64,000 nucleotides of DNA from Neoechinorhynchus agilis (lineage: Eukaryota; Acanthocephala), in assembly GCA_051530055.1 (NCBI GenBank), contig CM121342.1:10912001-10976000 (forward strand), given 5' to 3'. Position numbers and translations under genes: made by a program. This document shows, piece after piece, positions 12,078 to 21,149 of the stretch. Each line of letters begins with the position of its first letter. The stretch's first letter is position 1. Under the pieces are notes generated by a model, which searched no databases, was not told the DNA's origin, and saw nothing but the letters and a program-made list of their open reading frames with translations.

Positions 12078-12360
12078 GTAGAGGTGGCCCAGTGGACTCG
12101 TGCCCCGGATCACTGTTTCAGGGTCAAAGGGTTCGAATCCACTATTGTCAATGACGCACAACCAAAGGGGACGAAATACCGCTGAAGGGAAGAAACTCAC
12201 TGATGAGTCCCGCCTCCTGGAGGTATCTGAGGATCCGCAGAGATCTACGAACTCTTAACGTTTCATCCGAGTTTAAGTGGTTACATCACTTCTCTGATGT
12301 AAAGCAAAGTTTCTCCGACCGCCGAAAGTGCTAATTCACATCAATATAAGAAAAAAGAAA
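12078..12360 (+). mobile_element. tRNA-derived SINE
   Basis: An RNA polymerase III internal promoter is visible: the A box TGGCCCAGTGG at 12,085-12,095 and the B box GGTTCGAATCC at 12,130-12,140, spaced as in tRNAs. The part around them does not fold as a full tRNA, and about 220 bases of non-tRNA body follow, ending in an A-rich tail (near 12,348-12,360). That is the layout of a tRNA-derived SINE. No flanking target-site duplication is obvious. The body holds the hammerhead-like core described separately. Confidence 0.75.
12167..12231 (+). ncRNA. Hammerhead-ribozyme-like core in permuted strand order
   Basis: Three conserved strands are present. Strand 1 is GGGGAC-GAAA-TACC (12,167-12,180). 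Strand 2 is CTCA-CTGATGA-GTCCC (12,196-12,211). Strand 3 is GGTAT-C-TGAG (12,222-12,231). They can form helix II (GTCCC with GGGAC, 5 bp), helix III (ATACC with GGTAT, 5 bp) and helix I (CTCA with TGAG, 4 bp) around an exact CUGAUGA/GAAA core. The expected cleavage would follow C12,227. In known hammerheads the cyclic strand order is 3-2-1; here it is 1-2-3. A single copy must therefore fold with crossing helices, or pair with another copy. Activity is not shown. Confidence 0.5.
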
Positions 12361-12884
12361 TGTTATATAATTCTAAAAAATTAATATGCGTATTTTAGAG
12401 TTGGCTAAAAGTCACTGAACGACAAAAAAAGAACTCAGTTATTATCATTTATGCCTGTATCAGTGCGCGTGGATTATACGTTAGTTCTTTGTCGAAATCA
12501 GCATTGCAAGTACAACGATTACGCTTTTGATAAGAGCTTCAGAATCAGCGACTAAAAGAATTCGCACTTATAATAATAACACCTTTATTGTTAAAAAATA
12601 CAAAGAATAGGAGGACTTGTGTAAATTTTTGTCCTCTTAAGCATTAAAGTTCACAGTTGTTCAAAAAAAGGCGTATCCGTTAGGATGGGAATATCCAGTC
12701 GAGGGATGTACGTTCTTGTGAGAGAGACGCAAGCTGAAGTTCATGAAGATAATGCAATTCCGAATCCTTCAAATGAAAATAGAGATTTTCAGAAATAATC
12801 CTCTAACGTTTAATAATTCCTTATTTTTAACAAACTGTCTAATAAAAATGGATTTATTTTTTCTAGTGCACGCGGGCGCGATAT

Positions 12885-15415
12885 TTATTCCAAGAAGAAG
12901 AAATTTCCACTTGCTTTTTGCTCGACATCCTAAAAACGGGTTGGTTTCGTTTTGCAAGCTTGCTGAACTGCAAACCTTGACAGAATTTAGTTTGTTTATC
13001 CTCGGTCTAGCGTTACTCGAATCTCGCCTGAATGTTATATTTAAATGCTTCAGAAATGAGTTCATTCCATTCAAAAGATCTTGAGGTGTAAGCGCTCGCG
13101 TATTAACGGACGGTGTACCGTCAAACACGATTACTCGATCGGCCAGATAAGTAGCCATGATGAAGTCGTGTTCAACAACGAATGCTGTCTTTTTGCAGTG
13201 TAGGATGAACCTTTTGATCACTTTAGAGGCTTGAACGCGTTGCTCAGAGTCCAGATAGGCCGAAGGTTCGTCGATTAGATACACATCCGCTGGCTTACCA
13301 AGACAAAGAGTTATTGCAACACGCTGAAGTTCTCCACCGGACAAATTCTGAACTTCACAATCGAGAAGAGGATCGATTTGCATGGGTTTTAAAACGTCCG
13401 TATTGAATTGAGCGTGTATCATCGCGTCTCTGATTCGATTGTGAAGCAAATCCGACACAGTGCCTTTAAACTTTGGGCTGATTTTCTGAGGTTTATAACT
13501 GACATGAAGTTTTGGGACTTCAGTGTTTCCTTCGTCCGGTTGAATAGCACCGGCTAGTAGACGAATCAGTGTCGTCTTCCCACATCCATTCTCACCGACT
13601 AATACGACGATTTCGGAGTCTGTGAATTGACCTTCCTCAACTTCCATTCGAAAACCTTTCAAAGTCTTTATCATTTTCGGATATTTGAATTGGCGAAGTC
13701 TCTTGGCTTGAAGCGATGCCACTGTTTCCGATAATGTTTCACTTACTTTAAACGTGAGAGCTGTTTCGCGAAACCGAAGATTCTCTGTTGGCACGAATCC
13801 ATCCAGAAAAATGTTGATGCCTTCTCTTAATGCACTCGTCTTATCGAAGGGTTTTAAAAGACTAAATGGAAACCGCCCCTTTAAGAAACAGAGTTAAATT
13901 TTGATTTTTCCCAATGAACAACAAGACGGTTGCTCGACAGAGAATGGCACTGTAACGACTCCGTAGACTCCAGGAGTTCCGTAAAGACAACATGTGAAAT
14001 CACTAAGGTAATCCAGGACAGATAGATCGTGTTCAACGACAATGACGTAACTAAATTATAATATAATTAAAGAGAAACATCACGTAAAATGCTACTAACC
14101 AATTTGGTCCAACAAGGCTTCTAATGGCCTGTGCTGCTCGTAATCGTTGCCGAACGTCCAGATAGCTTGAAGGTTCATCAAACATGTAACTGAGAAAAAG
14201 GGATTTAACGCATTATTAATGGCTTTTCAAACTAACATATCCGCTCGCTGCATACAAACAGCAGCACATGCCATTCGTTGAAGCTCTCCTCCAGACAACT
14301 CGTCAACATTCCGGTCGAGAACATTACCTAGGTCTAAACGAAAACGATTTTAATTTATACTAAAAAAATACGTAGTTAATGTAAGTAAGTTGACCTCAAA
14401 AGCTCTGCGACCTTGGGTATTTTTGTACTTAAAAGTCTATTGGCTCGAATAATCTTTATGGACTATAAACCAATAACTAATATGGGCGTTGAGAAAACAA
14501 CTAATTTTTCGTCACTTTTGATTTTGGTATCATCAGTTAACCAAGATTCAGCAATTCCTATTGGCTGCAAACGTGTCAGCTATCATGCACAGGAAGTAAC
14601 TTTTACGAAGATCGTTTGATCTGAATTCTTATTGGATGGAAAAAATTATGTAAGCCAATGAGGATGCATACACGGAACAGCGCATGAAGAAAGTGTTAGC
14701 CTTAAAAATAAAACTTCGAATTACAAAGCATCGAAACCAGAATACTTTTTGTCTTACCGAAAAGGTCAACAAAAAATTCCTTTCGTCCCGTTTCGTTCTT
14801 TCGATCAAGCAGGTCGTCTACCTTCCCAGATGTCGCTTTAGGAATTTGGTCAACATATTGTGGCTTAATAACCGCTTTCAAGTTATCTTCTAAAATTCTC
14901 GTGAAAAAGTTCTGAAGTTCTGACCCTCGAAAATAAGTAAGGATTTCGCTCCATTCGGGTGAAGCATCGAATCGTCCAAGATTGGGTTTGAGTTGACCAC
15001 TAAGGACGCGCAGTGCAGTAGATTTTCCGATGCCATTAGTGCCAACAAGTCCAAGGACTTGACCAGCTCGTGGGGTTGGTAGACGATGAAGTTTGAATGA
15101 GTTTCGCCCATATCGGTGAACGGTTTCTTTAGCGATATTAGAAGGAAGATTGATGATTGTAATGGCGTCGAAAGGACACTTTTTGACGCAAATTCCGCAT
15201 CCAATACAAAGCGCCTCACTGATGTATGAAATTTTCGACTCCGGAGTAACCTCAATACACTGTTTGCCTTGACGAACAACAGGACAAGACCGTCGACATT
15301 CCTGCCGACACTTTTTTGGTTTACATCGATCAGCGTTCACAATAGCAATTCGGGTCAAGTCTTCCTGCTCTTTTTCGCCCTGAACCTTCTTTATGACGGC
15401 TTTTCCTAAGGACAT
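12885..15415 (-). CDS. ABCE1: ABCE1 (Rli1/Pixie) ribosome-recycling ATPase
   Basis: Six exons join in frame: 15,415-14,758, 14,333-14,237, 14,189-14,100, 14,050-13,939, about 13,839-12,976 and 12,929-12,885. The first exon has the two 4Fe-4S cysteine clusters ([14 protein letters not shown] and [11 protein letters not shown]), then Walker [10 protein letters not shown]. Exon 2 carries the signature [11 protein letters not shown], and exon 3 carries [11 protein letters not shown]. Exon 5 holds the second [32 protein letters not shown] and the hinge [11 protein letters not shown]. The last exon encodes [18 protein letters not shown]1 splits post-termination ribosomes in the cytoplasm. The N-terminus has an extra 18 or so residues ([18 protein letters not shown]) before DLTRIAIVN. 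The exon 4/5 junction is the least certain: it gives [14 protein letters not shown] where relatives have PFSVREGINIF. Introns of 46-100 bp fit a small-intron invertebrate. Confidence 0.95.
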
Positions 15416-15764
15416 TGAGACGGCACACGCGCTCGTAGCTGCAATAAACAAAACTTTCTGAAAAATTACGCCATAAAGATAACGTCTTATGTGATGCTAG
15501 CGCGGCTGCGAAATCAAAATGATCAAAAGTATCGATTTTATCGGGATAATTTGAGTTTCCTATTATCCCCAGAGTAAATATTATCGAATTTCTCGCATTT
15601 ACCACAAATTTCGGTCAAACGAAATCTCACTTTCTGCTGGGAAATCGCTTCATTCGAGAATATTTATAACAATGATTTGGATTTTTTCTTTAATATACAA
15701 AGGTATTTCGGTTGGATGGTGGTGAAGAACTGAGAAGGAACGAATTATCGGTCCCTCGAAGAAG

Positions 15765-15860
15765 ATCGAGAGAAGATTAAGGTCAGCCAAGATGACGAAT
15801 TGTCTGAAATAACAAGAAGGTTCACAGAAGTTAAGACGGGAAATGACCAAGGCGGGGAAA
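15765..15860 (+). repeat. Solitary diverged copy of the 283-bp array core
   Basis: This block reads GAGAGAAGATTAAGG, then GAATTGTCTGAAATAACAAG, then AAGACGGGAAATGACCAAGG. It closely matches the core of the 283-bp tandem repeat that starts about 1.2 kb downstream. Here it is single and sits next to a LINE tail. It may be the source or an escaped copy of the array unit. Confidence 0.75.
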
Positions 15861-15889
15861 ACAAGAGCAAAAGGGAACAAGAGCAAAAG

Positions 15890-16530
15890 GAGGAACTCCA
15901 TCAAAATCAACCAACCCTTCGATTCATCTCGGTAATGATACGCCTTCTCCACCCGGCCATCATCCCTCGTTGCTCTGAATTCAACCCAACGTATCGTGCA
16001 ATCCTCCATCGAGGATAAAAATCGCACCATATTTATTTCTGATATGTCTGCCACCAAATTCTTCGTATCGGTCAACTTCTTTTTCCCCGAGAATTCTGGG
16101 TATCCAATTTCAATCAAATTTGAAGTGGGACTCGCACATCAATCTCTGCCTCAAGCACAACACTTTAAAATTTATTTCCTCGAACGCCTCCGACATTTAG
16201 GAATCGCTTCACCCGACCTCTACAAATTTTACTTCTGCTTTATCTTACCATCAATCCGCCGTCTTGAAATGTTTCATAAAAGTGCATCTAAAATTTGCAC
16301 ATCTGACTTTCCCCTGGTGACCAAATGCCTTGATGCTATTTTCATAAAACAAACAAAACGCCTCTCAAGCCTATCACCACAATTTCTTTCACATATCGCT
16401 CCCTTTTCACACGAGCACAACACTCGTAATCCTAATTCGTTTCATCCTCTCTCGACATCGCACCTCCCTATACCTATGCTCCTTTTTCCATGCTGCCCAA
16501 TGTTCTCGGATATCCTGACCTGAAATGATT
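15890..16530 (+). mobile_element. LINE 3' end (CR1/L2-like), degenerate
   Basis: The frame at 15,996-16,523 contains LERLRHLGIASPDLYKFYFCFI, then LPSIRRLEMFHK, then HNTRNPNSFHPLSTSHLPIP. This is the C-terminal order of CR1/L2-type RT proteins. The last block matches IIRNPNSFHLPSTSHFNIP in the minus-strand LINE at 37.2-38.7 kb, so both are copies of one family. The catalytic part of the RT is absent here. Confidence 0.65.
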
Positions 16531-16954
16531 CTGAGGAAAGAACAACCTTACAAGCGCTCCTGCAGACAATATCCGCCAGTTCCCACAAGAACGGACCTTC
16601 CAACCCATCCGAATATTCTCAAACGAATGGGCACATCCTCACATTAACGAACCGTCCGCATCTGGATAGTTCCTACCCGAATAGACATCCCTCCGACCAG
16701 ATATTACCTACCGAACGGACATCCCTCGACTGCATATTCCCATATTAATGGACGAGGGCCCAAATGTACATGGGTACTCCCAACCTTTTGTATTTTTAAC
16801 CACCCACCTTCCTAACCTGATTAGATATTTCCCCGCCCGACCGGACCTGTTATAGACTCCAAAATCAACTGCCACATTCATTTAAAAAATCAGTGGACCC
16901 AAAGGTACATGGGTTCTATTCTTTTGGCTTTAATAAAACGTGTTATTATTATAT

Positions 16955-18475
16955 ATACTTGACTTGCCATTGTATGAAGATGGAAATCGGATTGGATACT
17001 AAATAGTAAGAAAATAGAGTGAAGAACTAATAAAAGGATATGAAATTTGTAAGGTATGCTTTCTAAATAAAATAACAGCTTTTAAAGTCATTCAGTAGAC
17101 TAATGACTGTAAAAGATAGAGAGAAGATTATGATGAGCCAGGATAAAGAATTGTCTGAAATAACAAGAAGAAGGTTTATAGAAGTTAAGACGGGAAATGA
17201 CCAAGGAGGGGATCTGGTGATGTTTGATCCATTCAAAACTCTACTTGGCTTGTCATTTAATGAAGATGGAAATCGGACAGGATACTAAATAGTAAGAAAA
17301 TAGACTGAAGAACTAATAAAAGGATATGAAATTTGTAAGGTATGCTTTCTAAATAAAATAATTTTAAAGTCATTCAGTAGACTAATGACTGTAAAAGATA
17401 GAGAGAAGATTATGATGAGCCAGGATAAAGAATTGTCTGAAATAACAAGAAGGTTTATAGAAGTTAAGACGGGAAATGACCAAGGAGGGGATCAGGTGAT
17501 GTTTGATCCATTCAAAACTCTACTTGGCTTGTCATTTAATAAAGATGGAAATCGGATTGGATACTAAATAGTAAGAAAATAGACTGAAGAACTAATAAAA
17601 GGATATAAATTTGTAAGGTATGCTTTCTAAATAAAATAACAGCTTTTAAAGTCATTCAGTAGACTAATGACTGTAAAAGATAGAGAGAAGATTATGATGA
17701 GCCAGGATAAAGAATTGTCTGAAATAACAAGAAGGTTTATAGAAGTTAAGACGGGAAATGACCAAGGAGGGGATCAGGTGATGTTTGATCCATTCAAAAC
17801 TCTACTTGGCTTGTCATTTAATGAAGATGGAAATCGGATTGGATACTAAATAGTAAGAAAATAGACTGAAGAACTAATAAAAGGATATGAAATTTGTAAG
17901 GTATGCTTTCTAAATAAAATAACAGCTTTTAAAGTCATTCAGTAGACTAATGACTGTAAAAGATAGAGAGAAGATTATGATGAGCCAGGATAAAGAATTG
18001 TCTGAAATAACAAGAAGAAGGTTTATAGAAGTTAAGACGGGAAATGACCAAGGAGGGGATCAGGTGATGTTTGATCCATTCAAAACTCTACTTGGCTTGT
18101 CATTTAATGAAGATGGAAATCGGACAGGATACTAAATAGTAAGAAAATAGACTGAAGAACTAATAAAAGGATATGAAATTTGTAAGGTATGCTTTCTAAA
18201 TAAAATAACAGCTTTTAAAGTCATTCAGTAGACTAATGACTGTAAAAGATAGAGAGAAGATTATGATGAGCCAGGATAAAGAATTGTCTGAAATAACAAG
18301 AAGAAGGTTTATAGAAGTTAAGACGGGAAATGACCAAGGAGGGGATCAGGTGATGTTTGATCCATTCAAAACTCTACTTGGCTTGTCATTTAATGAAGAT
18401 GGAAATCGGATTGGATACTAAATAGTAAGAAAATTGACTGAAGAACTAATAAAAGGATATGAAATTTGTTTTGAA
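16955..18475 (+). repeat. 283-bp tandem array, about 5.3 copies
   Basis: Near-identical units begin at about 17,103, 17,385, 17,667, 17,950 and 18,236 when phased on the motif ATGACTGTAAAAGATAG (spacings 282, 282, 283 and 286). A partial unit lies at each end. Each unit carries an open frame of 60 or 61 codons starting MTVKDREKIMMSQDKELSEI and ending EDGNRIGY or EDGNRTGY. Differences are few: an AGA codon present or absent (RRR or RR) and small indels outside the frame. The units do not read through one another, because a stop (TAA TAG) follows each frame. Confidence 0.95.
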
Positions 18476-18649
18476 TGCAATGGAGTCTACGAAACTCGTT
18501 CGCAGGTAAGGGATCTTCCTGCGGTTCATTTTGTGTCCATAAGGCACACTCTATTCTGATTCCGTTTCTTTCAAATTCCCTGTCCATAATACGGTGCAAT
18601 GGATTTATTATGATTTTAGTTAAAACTACCATTTGTTTTTCGAAGGATT

Positions 18650-19309
18650 TTAAATCATCATTCCGTTTTGCTGGTATATATTATAAGGAGAGTGTTTGGT
18701 TCGACGGTCGGTAAATGATCGCGGGGTAGGGAAGCTACGGAAATTACCTGGACGAATGGAAAATCCTTGACGAAAAATGGGTGCTCTTGATGGTTGTGGT
18801 CCACATGGAGGCACTAATGAATGAGCGGGTATCTCGGATTTGCCAACGTACAATCGCCTACTTTCCACACCTTTGCCAGTAGAAGCACAATTGGTGTATC
18901 GTTCATCGATAAGCAGAACCTGCGGTTGTTCAACGAGTCCTTCATTGACCAATCTGGAAGACATACTCCTGCTCCTTGGATATATTCGAAAACTTTGTAA
19001 TCTTTTTGTATATCTTTCTGGCATGTCCTCACGGTCATCAATGTATGTACTGAACCTGTTTCGTTGATTGTAATTCATTCTTTTACTTCTCTGAATCGGC
19101 GAATCCATTATACCTGGACTAACGTTCTGAAACTTTTTAAACACTTTTGGCTTTGTCACAAATGGAAAGGACTGTGTACCATATCTCGAATTCATTTCCA
19201 CGAATTTTTGTTTCGTTTTCTTCGTCTTTACATTAATAGGACTGACTCTAGAATTGGGCTGAATATTCACACGTGGCGCTTGGTTTCGGAAAGTGTATTC
19301 AGCATCCAT
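18650..19309 (-). CDS. Unrecognised basic protein (219 residues)
   Basis: A long frame opens with MDAEYTFRNQAPRVNIQ. It is rich in Arg, Ser, Pro and Asn and has no membrane segment or enzyme motif I know. Basic patches (KTKKTKQKF, RSKRMNYNQRNR, ERYTKRLQSFRIYPRSRS) suggest a nucleic-acid-binding or disordered protein. A GAG acceptor-like site precedes the ATG by a few bases, so it could be an internal exon of a larger gene. The next minus-strand gene, at 19.5-20 kb, is just upstream in transcription order, but I could not find an in-frame join. Confidence 0.45.
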   Translation of the reverse strand: MDAEYTFRNQAPRVNIQPNSRVSPINVKTKKTKQKFVEMNSRYGTQSFPFVTKPKVFKKFQNVSPGIMDSPIQRSKRMNYNQRNRFSTYIDDREDMPERYTKRLQSFRIYPRSRSMSSRLVNEGLVEQPQVLLIDERYTNCASTGKGVESRRLYVGKSEIPAHSLVPPCGPQPSRAPIFRQGFSIRPGNFRSFPTPRSFTDRRTKHSPYNIYQQNGMMI

Positions 19310-19501
19310 TGAATCCTCAGTGTCCGGAGTACGTCGATGAATTTTAAACAGCCAAGAAAAAGGAAGTTTATTGATGTAATTTGAAGAAATAAAAAATTAT
19401 TGGGTGATTTAGTACGGTTTTTTTGTAGCGATGAACATTATCGCGAAGATCGTATCTGAGTTTTTTTTGAAAGACCTACACTTTTTTGATGATATCGTCG
19501 A

Positions 19502-19980
19502 TCACTTAAAATTCATCGACCCACATTCTCGTATGTCCGGTCTCTCTTTTTGAACAGGTTCCTCTGGTTCTTCTACGACGACGAATTCTCTATGATCGGT
19601 TTTCTTTTTCCGATTGGACATCATCAGATTCTCTATGTCCTTTAAAAAACTCTCGAGTTCCTCTTCGTCTTTAAAATCCTGCTGAACAGTAACTCGTTGT
19701 TCTCGTCCATTTAGGCCTTGTCGTGTTTGTGTGAATTGAACCTTTTTACACTGAAGCATAAATACAGCAAGAAGGTCAGGATACTCACAGTGAGTGTCTT
19801 TGGATCGGATTTAATGTAATGGCTAAATCGTCGGCTGGAGTGTCGGTTTCGTCGCGACCTCTCTTGACTATTGACTCGATGTGATGACTCTTTACCGGTG
19901 TAATGCTTCTGGTCCGTAAAATGCGAAGGATAATGTGCCGAAGGATAGTTCTCTGGTTTTCGGGTTGAGCAAGAGGGCAT
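19502..19980 (-). CDS. Unrecognised two-exon protein with acidic coiled segment
   Basis: Exon 1 runs from the ATG at 19,980 (MPSCSTRKPENY) to 19,789 and ends in a strong GTGAGT donor. A 38-bp intron (19,751-19,788) ends in TTCAG, and exon 2 starts at 19,750 with CKKVQFTQTRQGLNG in phase 0. Exon 1 is Ser/Arg/His-rich. Exon 2 has an acidic helix-prone stretch (DEEELESFLKDIENLM), then RKKKTDHREFVVVEEPEEP, and ends at 19,502 after MNFK. The splice fits well, so I believe the gene is real. No family is recognised. Confidence 0.5.
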
Positions 19981-20221
19981 CGTTTCCGCCGTTTGCACAC
20001 TGGGCCACTTTTTAATCAAAACGCAGCCTCCCTATACAAGTACTTGTCACGCTTCAATGTGGGAGACGGTAGGAAGCTTCCTATAATAAAAATGGCGTGA
20101 AAATTCGTCCATCAACTCAATGACTGTTGTCTGACCTTTTTCTTGTAGTCGGTGCACTGCAAAAAGTGACTCAAACCACTAACGAAGCTGCTGAAATGTC
20201 GCTTATTGCACTGTGCAAACG

Positions 20222-20650
20222 GCTGAGTTTCCAGGACGGGGTCGAAGGTGTGTTTCGTTTAGAAAGAAGGATAACAGTAAAAAAGTGATGGTTAAATGTA
20301 GGGTCCTTTTGTTTTTAATTTCCATCAAGTCATGGCTTACATCGAACCACGAAGACCAAATCATTTAAATTTTTCTGAGCATTGCAGATTTTTTTAGAAT
20401 TGTGAAGATACTCCCGGTTAACACGTATTTTATTGCTAAGAAATATTTCGAAAGCGCTTGGCAAATTGCTGAGTTTCCAGGATGGAGATCGAAGGTGTGA
20501 TTCGTTTAGAAAAACAATAACAGTAAAAAAGTGATGGTTAAATGCTGGATGTATTTGCTTATAATTCCCATCGAGATAACGGCTAACATTTCATTACGGA
20601 GACCAAATCATTTAGATTGGTCTGAGTTTTTTAGAATTGTGGTGAAGATA
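20222..20650. repeat. Diverged direct repeat, two units of about 245 bp
   Basis: The block with CTGAGTTTCCAGGACGG, then ACAGTAAAAAAGTGATGG, then GACCAAATCATTTA and TTTTTTAGAATTGTG at 20,222-20,430 recurs diverged at about 20,467-20,650. It lies between the minus-strand genes and has no coding potential. Confidence 0.75.
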
Positions 20651-21149
20651 CTTCCCGTTAATATTTAAATTAATCCAATCACAGATCTAGTCGATTAGAA
20701 TAATTAACAATGACTGATAAGACGAGGCTTTCTCCTTCGAAATATTTCATATCAATAAAATATGTTTTATCCGGGGGATTATCATCACCACAATTCTAAC
20801 CTTATCATTCCGAAGGATCTTCTATATATCATTTTTTGTTTTCAGTACTTTAAATTTTCTCATTTTGTCCGTTACTCCTGCACTGATCAAATGCCATTTA
20901 AACTAAAAATGTTCCCATTAGTAAGGCATGACGGAAAAAAGCGCAATCACTCATGGCATAGCCAAAAAGCTCCAAACTCATGCGCAACGGATTTAAACAT
21001 TCTTGTTAATGTTCTAGATTCTCACTATGGACACAGTCAATCGTTTTGGACCTGAAGCTGGTCAACTGCGGTTTGTCTCAGAACTCTTCGTTGATACTTA
21101 GTCTTTGTTCGCTAAATGAACCGAAACTAAACAATTTTAGGGTATTAGG

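Noticed and set aside
12196-12240. A standard hammerhead reading downstream from CTGATGA
   Set aside because: No GGGAC-GAAA strand follows CTGATGAGTCCC within reach. The matching strand lies upstream, which is why the reversed order is reported instead.
17103-18421. Five separate small protein genes of 60-61 residues
   Set aside because: They are copies of a tandem DNA repeat with no promoter, splice or family evidence. They are kept only as a property of the array.
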